Assembly (NCBI GenBank): GCA_023457035.1
Contig: JAEWNN010000194.1
Location: 1-8,571 of the forward strand
DNA from: Verrucomicrobiota bacterium
Lineage (GTDB): Bacteria; Verrucomicrobiota; Verrucomicrobiia; Opitutales; Opitutaceae
Length of the DNA: 8,571 nt
Direction: 5' to 3'
The stretch's first letter is position 1, and each line of letters opens with the position of its first letter. This document shows positions 1 through 6,462 of the stretch, in pieces. The notes beneath the pieces were generated by a model. The model did not search any database. It had not been told where the DNA came from and was given only the letters and a program-made list of their open reading frames with translations. The position numbers were made by a program, and so were the translations under genes.

Positions 1-1295
1 AGCTCGGTGAGGAAGAAGGGGCTGGCGCTGACGGGCACGCCGTCGATGGCGTTGTAGGCGCTCATGACGCCGGCGACCTTGGCCTCGCGCACGAGGCGCT
101 CGAACTGCGGGAGGTAGGTGTCGTAGAGGTCGCGCTCGGTGACGACGGCGTTGAAACGGTGGCGGTCGAGCTCGGGGCCGCTGTGGACGGCGTAGTGCTT
201 GGCGCAGGCCATGGCGGTCATGTACTTCGGGTCGTCGCCCTGGATGCCGCGCACGAACTCGATGGCGATCTCGGAGGTGAGGAACGGATCCTCGCCGAAG
301 GTCTCCTGGCCGCGGCCCCAGCGCGGATCGCGGAAGATGTTCACGTTGGGCGCCCAGAAGGTGAGGCCGGCCCACCACTTGGAGTTGCCGTTGTTGCGGT
401 TGGCGTAGTCGTTGAATTTCGCACGGCCCTCGATGCCGATGACCTGACCTTCCTGCCGGAAGAGCGACGGGTTCCAGGATGCGGCGGCGCCGACACCCTG
501 CGGGAAGACGGTGGCGTAATAGTTGTTGGCGACGCCGTGCGAGGCCTCGTTCCAGTAGTCGTAGGCGGGCAGACCGAGGCGCTCGATGGCGGGGGCGGCG
601 TTCTTGAGCTGGGCGACCTTCTCGGCGAGCGACATGCGGCGGATGAGGTCGTCGGCGCGGGCGCGGAGCGGCTTGGACGGATCGCGCCAGATCGCGGGTT
701 CCTTGATCTCGGGCACCTGCGACGCCTGCGCCGAATAGACGTCGGCGAGCTCGTTGGCGGCAAAGGCGAGCACCTCCACGCCAGCGGCGTCGCGGATGGT
801 GATGGTGTGGAACTTCGCGTGGCCCTTGGTGGCGGTGAAGGCCAGGCGCATCGGGCCGCGCAGGGCATCGTCGGGTTTCTCGACAGTGCCTTTGATCGTG
901 GCGAGAAGCAGGGGGCCGCCGGCGACGGCGACCGGATCGAAGTCCTTGGCGAGCACGACGTCACCCGCGCGCACGTCGAACACGGTCTCTCCCGGCACCT
1001 TGAAGAAGGTCTCGACCACGCCGATCTCGACGCCGTAGCGGCCGGCGGGCAGGTTCGCGATGGTGACAGTGAAGGCAAGGCCGTGGACCTCCTCGCGGTA
1101 GGTCTCCGCGCTGAAACCGGTGCCGGACACAGCGGGCGTGGTATCAATCGTGTGGTGGGCGAAGTCGCCGCTGACCGTGACCGCGCCGCCACAGGTCGTG
1201 CAGCTTTCTTCGGCGGCGGTCGCAGGCACGGACAAGAGCAGCGCCGCCAGCATGATGCCGGCAGCCAGACGGAGGCGGAGGAGTGCGTTATTCAT
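1..1295 (-). CDS. Secreted GH3 glycoside hydrolase with N-terminal malectin-like domain (3' end cut by window edge)
   Basis: This is the N-terminal 431 residues of a glycoside hydrolase family 3 enzyme; the frame is open to position 1. A signal peptide (about 1-28, hydrophobic core AAGIMLAALLLSVPA, likely cut after ATAA) is followed by a malectin-like carbohydrate-binding region at about 38-180, recognisable from FDVRAGDVVLAKDFDPVAVAGG-type spacing at 106-127. The GH3 catalytic barrel begins near 203. It shows YDYWNEASHGVA (245-256), FRDPRWGRGQETFGEDP (321-337) and the substrate-binding Lys-His in CAKHYAVHSGPE (364-375). These motifs resemble the beta-xylosidase-like GH3 branch more than BglX-type beta-glucosidases, so beta-xylosidase, arabinofuranosidase or beta-glucosidase activity are all possible. 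The nucleophile Asp should lie just beyond the cut and cannot be checked. The mature N-terminus carries an unusual Cys-x-x-Cys (32-35) without a lipobox. It is the last visible gene of the run, 82 bases after the DUF1593 gene, with no clear Shine-Dalgarno sequence. The start was chosen because it gives the signal peptide. Confidence 0.93.
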   Translation of the reverse strand, partial: MNNALLRLRLAAGIMLAALLLSVPATAAEESCTTCGGAVTVSGDFAHHTIDTTPAVSGTGFSAETYREEVHGLAFTVTIANLPAGRYGVEIGVVETFFKVPGETVFDVRAGDVVLAKDFDPVAVAGGPLLLATIKGTVEKPDDALRGPMRLAFTATKGHAKFHTITIRDAAGVEVLAFAANELADVYSAQASQVPEIKEPAIWRDPSKPLRARADDLIRRMSLAEKVAQLKNAAPAIERLGLPAYDYWNEASHGVANNYYATVFPQGVGAAASWNPSLFRQEGQVIGIEGRAKFNDYANRNNGNSKWWAGLTFWAPNVNIFRDPRWGRGQETFGEDPFLTSEIAIEFVRGIQGDDPKYMTAMACAKHYAVHSGPELDRHRFNAVVTERDLYDTYLPQFERLVREAKVAGVMSAYNAIDGVPVSASPFFLTE

Positions 1296-1377
1296 GTGTT
1301 GAGCGAAGGGGAGGCAGCGGATACGTGGCACAGCAGGGAACTGGCGGATGAGGACGAGGCGAAGCGGCGGGCAGGGC

Positions 1378-2799
1378 TCACCGCGGCCGGCGGTGGTCCG
1401 GCGTAACCAGGATCCTTTTATAGCTGGTGAGCCGAGGGGCGCCGTCATCGGAGACCTCGCAGACAAGGTGGAACAGCTTTCCCGCCGCGTCCGCGGGGAG
1501 GCGCACCGTCACGCTGGGGGAATCGGCTCGTTCGATGTCCACGGGACCGTGGTAGTCGCCGGCTTCCGGCAGGATCCACCAGGAAAAATGCAGCGCATCC
1601 TGATCCGGGTCATGGGAAGCGGAGGCGTCGATCGTGAGCGCAGCGCCGGCCTCGCCGGCCAACGCGACCGGCTCCGGCGAACTGTCGCCACCGATCACGA
1701 CAACGGGGTTGCGGTTGCCGGTGCCGTGCTCAGCCCAGCGGATCCGGGCGACAAAATCGTTGAAGATCGCCGGATAGAAGCGCTCCTCGTACTTGCGGGA
1801 GACGGGACCGGCCGGCGTGCCGGGCTGGTTGACGTACGCGGTGGTGACTCCGTCCGGGCCGGTGCCGCGAGCGAAGAAGCCGCCCCACCCGCCCCAGCCC
1901 GGATGCTCGGGCGCGTTGAGGCCGTTCGGCATCACGTAGAGGAAGGACGGGGTGTCGCCCTCCACGCCCCATTTGAACTTCGGATACTCACGGCCGAGGT
2001 GGCCGTGGCCCTGGATCTCCTTCTCGTAGGCGGCCCAGTTGGCCTTGCCGGTCTCGTTCTGGAAGAGCCACGCGGATTCGTCCCAGAGAAACACGAGATC
2101 CGCCTCGAACTCGCGCCGCAGCCACTGGTGCGAGCTGATCGAGAACGGCACGTCTTTGCCCCAGTCCTTGTCCTGATCGGTGATCGTGTAGAGGCGGAAC
2201 TTGTGCAGGAAGGTCTTCAGCCGCGCGGGGTCGCCCTGCTGCTGGAGCCGCCAGACGGCCTGCGCGAAGGTGTTCGCGCCGCCCCAGACGCAGACCCAGA
2301 TCGGGCGCGGGTCCGGCTCGGCGGCGAGGCGGAGCAGAAACTCGCTGCCGGCGGAGTCATTGCCCTCGCCGAGCGCCGCGAACCCGAGGCGGGGACTGCC
2401 AAGCATCGCACGCGAGCGAAGATACGCCGGACTCGGCCAGTAGCCGAGTTCCTGCCGGTCTTCGTCGGCGAGGAAACCGGTCTGCGCGGAGCGCTTCCTG
2501 AGGTTGGGCACATCCTTCTCGTAGGCGTCGAGCGTGCCGCGAAGGATGTCCATCCACTCCGGCGGGTAGGTGCGGCCGCTGGTGTTCCAGCCGCTGCCGG
2601 CAATCACGGCCTCGATCTCGAAACGGTCGGCATAACACAGGAGCCGCACCATCGACTCGTGGTCGTCGGGCTCGATCTCGCTCGGGCCGATGTCGGTCAG
2701 CACCACGATGCGCGGCTTGAGCGGCGCCGTTGGTGCGGCGACCGCCAAGGCGACGGGAAGCAGGGCGAGCGCGGCCGACTGGAGAATGCGGGCGAGCAT
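1378..2799 (-). CDS. Secreted DUF1593 / Sde182-type nucleoside-hydrolase-like protein
   Basis: A complete 473-residue protein with a short signal peptide (1-21, cut near VAA). It matches the DUF1593 family (Sde182-type; named after a Saccharophagus degradans cellulose-binding protein). The N-terminal domain, about 29-350, has a nucleoside-hydrolase-like fold signature: TDIGPSEIEPDD at 35-46, whose Asp residues are placed like the metal-binding loop of nucleoside hydrolases. It also has VCVWGGANTFAQAVW (169-183), SHQWLR (223-228) and GDTPSFLYVMPNGLNAPEHP (281-300) followed by a Trp/Gly-rich stretch. The C-terminal domain, about 365-466, is an Ig/PKD-like beta domain (DASASHDPDQDALHFSWW, 391-408). 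The molecular activity of the family is not established to my knowledge. Its position between an alpha-galactosidase and a GH3 enzyme points to a role in glycan breakdown rather than nucleoside salvage. The start at 2799 lies 23 bases after the GH27 stop and directly precedes the signal peptide. A much longer upstream opening in this frame is not real because it runs across two other genes. Confidence 0.93.
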   Translation of the reverse strand: MLARILQSAALALLPVALAVAAPTAPLKPRIVVLTDIGPSEIEPDDHESMVRLLCYADRFEIEAVIAGSGWNTSGRTYPPEWMDILRGTLDAYEKDVPNLRKRSAQTGFLADEDRQELGYWPSPAYLRSRAMLGSPRLGFAALGEGNDSAGSEFLLRLAAEPDPRPIWVCVWGGANTFAQAVWRLQQQGDPARLKTFLHKFRLYTITDQDKDWGKDVPFSISSHQWLRREFEADLVFLWDESAWLFQNETGKANWAAYEKEIQGHGHLGREYPKFKWGVEGDTPSFLYVMPNGLNAPEHPGWGGWGGFFARGTGPDGVTTAYVNQPGTPAGPVSRKYEERFYPAIFNDFVARIRWAEHGTGNRNPVVVIGGDSSPEPVALAGEAGAALTIDASASHDPDQDALHFSWWILPEAGDYHGPVDIERADSPSVTVRLPADAAGKLFHLVCEVSDDGAPRLTSYKRILVTPDHRRPR

Positions 2800-2822
2800 G
2801 GTGCGGGTGCGGCGGGCGGCGT

Positions 2823-4463
2823 TCAGGGCGCGCGGTCGGGAACCGCGATCAGCCGCACGAGCACGACGCCGTGGGGCGCGACCTTGGTTTCGAAGCTGTC
2901 CTTGAACTCGCCGAGGTCCTGCTGTCGCCAGAGGTCGCGCACGCGGAAGGTCATGCCGACGCGCTCGGTCGGCAGGTTGCCCCACGGGCCCCACTTCAAG
3001 GTGATGGGGGTCTCGACCTCGCCGCGGTTGAAGAGACCTACGGCGTAGGAGCCGTCCTCGAGCGTCTTCGCGTAGACGACCTTGCCGTCGACGTTGCTGA
3101 ACTGGGTCGCCTGTTTGCCGAGGGAGTCCTGGTTGATGGCGAGCACCTCGTCGTTGGTGAGCAGACCGAGGGTGAAGTCGTCGAGTTGCGCGAGATCGCA
3201 GCCGAGGATGAGCGGCGCGGAGAGCAGGCACCAGAGGCTCATGTGCGAGTACTGCTCGTCCGGCGTGAGGCGCGTCGGGTGGAGGTTCGGGCCCCAACCG
3301 ACCTTGCCGAGCACGAGCATGTCGGGATCGCTCCAGTGGCCGGGGCCGGTGAAGGCGGCCCAGCGGTCCTGCGAGAAGCCGAGCCGGGTGACGCTCTCCC
3401 ACGTGTCGACGATGTCGCCGGTGGTGCGCCAGAGGTTGGCCAGGCGCACGTAGTCGGGCGCGCTGTCGTAGATGCCTGTATTCGAAAGGCTGTAGACGAT
3501 GTCGCGGCCGGTCGCGCGGAGGGCGTCGGTCATCTCCTGCACGTGCGCCACGTCGTTGGGGAACCAGTCGTACTTGAGGTAATCGATCCCCCACTCCGCC
3601 CACTGGCGGGCATCGGCCGCGGCGAACGAATGCTTGCCGAAGTGCCAGTTGACCCAGGTCGGTTTCGCATCGGGCGCCTTCGGGTCCTTGTTGAGGTGGT
3701 AGAACTCGTCGACCTCGCCGGCGACGACCCAGGGGTAGGTGCCGTCGGCGTTGTCGGAGGAGCCGCCGACGTAGCCGGCGTAGGTGCCGGTCCAGGGGCT
3801 GGAGTAGATGCCGAACTTGAGGCCGAGGGCGTGGATCTCGTCGCCAAGGGCCTTCATGTCGGGAAACTTCTGGTTGCCCTGGATGGCGTTGAACTTGCCG
3901 CCGCGCGGGGCCTGCCAGCCGTCGTCGATGTTGATGTAGGTCCAGCCGTGGTTGCGCAGGCCCTTGGCGGCCATGGCGCGCGCGGAACTGAGGACGAGTT
4001 CCTGGCTCACGGCGTCGCCCCAGCAGTTCCAGCTGCTCCAGCCCATCGGCGGGGTGAGCGCGATCTTGTCGCCGACGACGATGCGGAACGTCTTCGCGGC
4101 CTCGCCGAGGGCGTTCTTGGCGCGCAGTGTGACCGCGTATTCGCCGGCTGCTGCCACCGAACCGGTGAGACGGCCGGTGGCGGCGTCGAGCGACAGGCCC
4201 GCGGGCAGACCGTCGACGGCGAACGTCATGGGCCGCTCGCCGGTGGCGGGAATCGCGTAGAGGAATGGCGCGCCCGGGCGCACGCCGAAGACGCCGGGAC
4301 CGTTGACCCGCGGCGTGGCGGGCGTGGGCGGCGTGAGGATCGGCGCGGCGAGGGGAGGCGCCGCAACCGGGGCGGGGGCGCTGGAGGCTTCCGCGCCCAG
4401 CCAAGGCGTGCAGGCGAGGGCGAAGGCGGGGGCGAGGTAACGAAGAAGAGGATGCGATGGCAT
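2823..4463 (-). CDS. Secreted GH27 alpha-galactosidase with N-terminal He_PIG Ig-like module
   Basis: A complete 546-residue enzyme. An N-terminal export signal (about 1-26) leads to an Ala/Pro-rich stretch, then the bacterial glycohydrolase NEW1/He_PIG-associated motif (about 41-70, with PRVNGPGVFGVRPGAPFLY) and a He_PIG Ig-like domain (about 71-131). The GH27 barrel runs from about 136 (LTPPMGWSSWNCWG) to about 450, followed by a beta-sandwich C-terminal domain. Visible active-site residues, by comparison with rice and human alpha-galactosidase, are: NIDDGW with the galactose C6-binding Asp pair D180/D181; nucleophile D299 in YLKYDW; and acid/base D350 in WRTTGDIVDTW. Retention of both Asp residues at 180-181 favours alpha-galactosidase over the related beta-L-arabinopyranosidases. 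It probably removes terminal alpha-galactose from galactomannan-type chains, xylan or oligosaccharides outside the cytoplasm. It lies 24 bases after the esterase stop and 23 bases before the DUF1593 gene, which fits one operon. A Cys at 18 gives a poor lipobox, so a lipoprotein is less likely than a soluble export product. Confidence 0.96.
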   Translation of the reverse strand: MPSHPLLRYLAPAFALACTPWLGAEASSAPAPVAAPPLAAPILTPPTPATPRVNGPGVFGVRPGAPFLYAIPATGERPMTFAVDGLPAGLSLDAATGRLTGSVAAAGEYAVTLRAKNALGEAAKTFRIVVGDKIALTPPMGWSSWNCWGDAVSQELVLSSARAMAAKGLRNHGWTYINIDDGWQAPRGGKFNAIQGNQKFPDMKALGDEIHALGLKFGIYSSPWTGTYAGYVGGSSDNADGTYPWVVAGEVDEFYHLNKDPKAPDAKPTWVNWHFGKHSFAAADARQWAEWGIDYLKYDWFPNDVAHVQEMTDALRATGRDIVYSLSNTGIYDSAPDYVRLANLWRTTGDIVDTWESVTRLGFSQDRWAAFTGPGHWSDPDMLVLGKVGWGPNLHPTRLTPDEQYSHMSLWCLLSAPLILGCDLAQLDDFTLGLLTNDEVLAINQDSLGKQATQFSNVDGKVVYAKTLEDGSYAVGLFNRGEVETPITLKWGPWGNLPTERVGMTFRVRDLWRQQDLGEFKDSFETKVAPHGVVLVRLIAVPDRAP

Positions 4464-4487
4464 GGCGGGAAGCGGCGGGGTAGGGGT

Positions 4488-6041
4488 TCACTTCGCCCAG
4501 GCGGCGCCCTCGGGGGTGCGGCGCCAGGCGAAGTAGGTGTCGAGGACCTTGAGCGCGGCCTCGCTCGGCACCGGGCCGACGAAGGCGGTGTTGTGGAAGT
4601 GCATCACCTGCGGCTTGGCCTCGGTGAAGCGCGGCCAGGTGGGCAGCCCTGCCCCGTTGGGATCGCCGAACTTGGCGAAGTTGGTCCAGTAGGTGGCGAC
4701 GGTCTCGGAGATCGCGAAGTCGCCGGCGGCGAGCTTCGGGTCGTTGCGGTCGAGCGTCTGGAAAACGTAGGGCACATCGACGCCGTGCGGCATGCCGTGG
4801 TCGGCCTCGGGCGAGTCGGCGGGGCGCTCGGCGTGCTGGTCGAAGTGGTAGAGGAAGACCTTGGACTTGCCGGTGCGGGACTGGAGGCGGGCCCAGCTCC
4901 AGGTGGGCCAGCCGAAGGCGGCGTCGCGCATGAGGTCGCGGGCGGTCTTGCCGACGCGATCCGCACCGGCCGGATACGCCGCGAGCAGCTTCTCGGCGAA
5001 GGGACCGTAGCGCAGGCAGGTGTTGGCGATGTACTCGCCCGGCGTCTTCTCGCGGGCGAAGCTGAGCCCCTCGTCGGAGTTGTAGCCGATGAGGACGTCG
5101 ACGTCGTTGTAGCGGCCGGCCGCGTAGAGCTTGAACTGGTCGTCGACGATCACCCGGCCGTCGACGATCGGCCAAGCGGACGGATCGCCCCAGCCGCCGG
5201 GCAGTTTGTCGGGCGGGAGCTGGCGCAACTCGGCGAGCGAGGCAGCGCCGGCCTTCGCGGCGTAGGCGAGTCCGGCCTGCTCGGCGGCGGCCAGGTCGCG
5301 CATGTTCTCGCCGGGGAAGGTCGTCGGGCGGGTCGGGCCGAAGTTGCCGCCGCTCTGGGAGATGGCGCCGCGGAAGAGGCCCTTCGCCTCGGGCGAGCCG
5401 CAGAGCATGCTCACCGAAATGCCGCCGGCGGACTCGCCGAAGATGGTGACCTTCGCCGGGTCGCCGCCGAAGGCCGCGATGTTGCGCTGCACCCAGCGCA
5501 AGCCGGCGATCTGATCCTGGAGGCCGTAGTTGCCGGAGACTTGGTGCGGGGACTCGGCGCTGAGCTCGGGATGCGCGAGAAAGCCGAGCGAGCCGACGCG
5601 GTAGTTGATCGTCACCAACACGACGCCCTTGCGCGCGAGGTGTTCGCCGTTGTGGGTCGGCGTGGAAGTGGAGCCGAAGGCGAAACCGCCGCCGTAGATC
5701 CACACGAGCACGGGCAGCTTCTCGCCGGCCGACTTCGCGGGCGTCCAGATGTTCAGATACAGGCAGTCCTCGCTCACGTTGCCCTTGCCGTCGCCCTGGT
5801 AGGGATCGGGCGCGAAGGCCACCGCCTCGCGGACTCCGGTCCACCCCGCCGCCGGCTGCGGCGCACGCCAGCGCAGCTCGCCGACGGGCGCGGCGGCGAA
5901 GGGCACGCCGCGAAACACGGTCAGCCCGGGCGCGGGGGAGCCCCGGAGGAGCCCCGTCTCGACCCGGACCGGCTCATCCAGCCCGGCCCAGCCGACGGCC
6001 GACGCGAACAACGAAACGATCAGAACAAGGGACGTTTTCAT
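4488..6041 (-). CDS. Secreted type B carboxylesterase (alpha/beta-hydrolase)
   Basis: A complete 517-residue protein of the carboxylesterase type B (COesterase) family, which is the normal length for bacterial members. A signal peptide covers about 1-19 (MKTSLVLIVSLFASAVGWA). The domain shows LRGSPAPGLTVFRGVPFA near 32-49, EDCLYLNIWTP (91-101), the oxyanion loop YGGGFAFGS (116-124) and the nucleophile elbow FGESAGG with S204. The acidic residue is E324 in YNSDEGLSF and the histidine is H419 in MPHGVDVPYVF, so the Ser-Glu-His triad is intact. In this locus it likely removes ester groups (acetyl or phenolic) from a plant polysaccharide or oligosaccharide; the true acyl group cannot be told from sequence. 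It is the first gene of the four-gene run and follows a 421-base non-coding leader. The start at 6041 is chosen over an in-frame ATG at 6089 because it begins the signal peptide. The bases before it are pyrimidine-rich with no Shine-Dalgarno motif. Confidence 0.94.
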   Translation of the reverse strand: MKTSLVLIVSLFASAVGWAGLDEPVRVETGLLRGSPAPGLTVFRGVPFAAAPVGELRWRAPQPAAGWTGVREAVAFAPDPYQGDGKGNVSEDCLYLNIWTPAKSAGEKLPVLVWIYGGGFAFGSTSTPTHNGEHLARKGVVLVTINYRVGSLGFLAHPELSAESPHQVSGNYGLQDQIAGLRWVQRNIAAFGGDPAKVTIFGESAGGISVSMLCGSPEAKGLFRGAISQSGGNFGPTRPTTFPGENMRDLAAAEQAGLAYAAKAGAASLAELRQLPPDKLPGGWGDPSAWPIVDGRVIVDDQFKLYAAGRYNDVDVLIGYNSDEGLSFAREKTPGEYIANTCLRYGPFAEKLLAAYPAGADRVGKTARDLMRDAAFGWPTWSWARLQSRTGKSKVFLYHFDQHAERPADSPEADHGMPHGVDVPYVFQTLDRNDPKLAAGDFAISETVATYWTNFAKFGDPNGAGLPTWPRFTEAKPQVMHFHNTAFVGPVPSEAALKVLDTYFAWRRTPEGAAWAK

Positions 6042-6102
6042 AGCAAAGAGGACAAAGGACGATGACTCCAGAAGGCGGGGTGGCGGCAAAACGCTGCCGT
6101 GC

Positions 6103-6182
6103 CATTCTCCGGCTCGGGTTCGCGCGGCACCGGAGACGGCAGGCGAACGCGCGGGTTACCAGGCACGGTGCACATTCTCCGG
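6103..6182. repeat. 10-base direct repeat CATTCTCCGG, copies 70 bases apart
   Basis: CATTCTCCGG is present at 6103-6112 and again at 6173-6182, with start positions exactly 70 bases apart, in the presumed leader of the esterase operon. On the transcribed sense it reads CCGGAGAATG. A copy of the complementary core lies between them (see the stem-loop entry), which makes the pair more interesting than a lone repeat. Confidence 0.45.
6106..6136 (-). promoter_or_regulatory. Possible stem-loop in the 5' leader of the esterase mRNA
   Basis: In the minus-strand transcript TCTCCGG (6136-6130) can pair perfectly over 7 bases with CCGGAGA (6112-6106), leaving a 17-base loop. The same TCTCCGG could instead pair with the upstream CCGGAGA at 6182-6176, so two mutually exclusive hairpins are possible. 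No known riboswitch class is recognised. The pairing is seen in the sequence; any regulatory role is inference. Confidence 0.3.
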
Positions 6183-6310
6183 TGGTTGCAAGCGGGCGGC
6201 ACCCGGCCGGATCCCACCCCACGCCATCACGCAACAACCCGGGGACCGGAGGTATCCGGGCTCCAAGGGTGGGCGGTGCGCAAGGAGGCGTTTCATGGGC
6301 GGGGCGGGCA

Positions 6311-6337
6311 AGCCCGAAGCCCGACAAAACAGCCCGA
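6311..6337. repeat. Three direct copies of AGCCCGA
   Basis: The heptamer AGCCCGA occurs at 6311-6317, 6318-6324 and 6331-6337, two copies abutting and the third after a 6-base spacer. It lies just downstream (in the sense of operon transcription) of the AT-rich island, a plausible place for operator half-sites. In such GC-rich DNA short repeats can also arise by chance. Confidence 0.35.
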
Positions 6338-6353
6338 CGGACGACCCCGCGGC

Positions 6354-6375
6354 GAATAATCTTTAGTACAAATTC
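6354..6375 (-). promoter_or_regulatory. AT-rich island, candidate promoter of the esterase-GH27-DUF1593-GH3 operon
   Basis: Seventeen of these 22 bases are A or T, in sharp contrast to the very GC-rich surroundings. Read on the minus strand it contains GATTAT (4 of 6 matches to a sigma-70 -10 box) and TACTAA, but no convincing -35 box at 16-18 bases. The ends form a short palindrome (GAAT...ATTC), so it could equally be an activator-binding site. If transcription starts just downstream, the leader before the esterase ATG would be about 300 bases. Confidence 0.4.
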
Positions 6376-6413
6376 CCGGCGGGAACGGCGCACCGCGACC
6401 GGGCGACACTCCA

Positions 6414-6462
6414 CCACGGCACGCACCGCGGCGAACGGAGGCGGCCGGCGTGGCGCGGCGCC
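6414..6462 (-). terminator. GC-rich hairpins after the response-regulator stop, candidate terminator
   Basis: Directly after the TAG stop, minus-strand bases 6462-6440 can fold into a 7-base-pair GC stem (GGCGCCG with CGG-C-CGCC, one bulged C, 8-base loop). A second stem of about 7 pairs including G-U pairs lies at 6431-6414. Neither is followed by a U-run, so this would not be a classical intrinsic terminator, and read-through into the catabolic operon cannot be excluded. Confidence 0.3.

Larger units (their letters stand above)
6042..6462. other. Non-coding regulatory stretch between response regulator and catabolic operon
   Basis: This 421-base gap is the only sizeable intergenic region in the window and must hold the start signals for the esterase-led operon and the end signals of the kinase-regulator operon. 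Open frames crossing it (one of 150 codons on the minus strand reaching into the esterase, and a 296-codon one on the plus strand overlapping the regulator) give Arg/Pro/Ala-rich translations with no domain signature, so I treat it as non-coding. It contains two GC hairpins after the regulator stop, one AT-rich island, a triple AGCCCGA repeat, a 10-base direct repeat and a 7-base inverted repeat, listed separately. A small perfect hairpin (CCGGA-GGTA-TCCGG) sits at 6246-6259. Confidence 0.7.

Noticed and set aside
1296..1377. Possible terminator between the DUF1593 and GH3 genes
   Set aside because: The 82-base gap shows no strong hairpin or U-run, so the GH3 gene is more likely co-transcribed.
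159..3048. Plus-strand open frames of 415 and 566 codons (159-1406 and 1348-3048)
   Set aside because: Antisense to the GH3 and DUF1593 genes; no domain signature and composition typical of shadow frames.
1378..5844. 1488-codon minus-strand open frame that could look like a giant fusion protein
   Set aside because: Only the last 473 codons (from 2799) encode a recognisable protein. The rest is an out-of-frame reading of the esterase and GH27 genes, Arg/Ala/Pro-rich without motifs.
2730..6065. Very long plus-strand open frame (1111 codons)
   Set aside because: It lies wholly antisense to three well-supported minus-strand genes. Its translation is Gly/Ala/Arg/Val-rich with no domain, as expected from the codon bias of GC-rich genes.
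5974..6426. 150-codon minus-strand frame across the intergenic region
   Set aside because: It overlaps the esterase start in another frame, is rich in Arg, Cys and Pro and shows no family resemblance.
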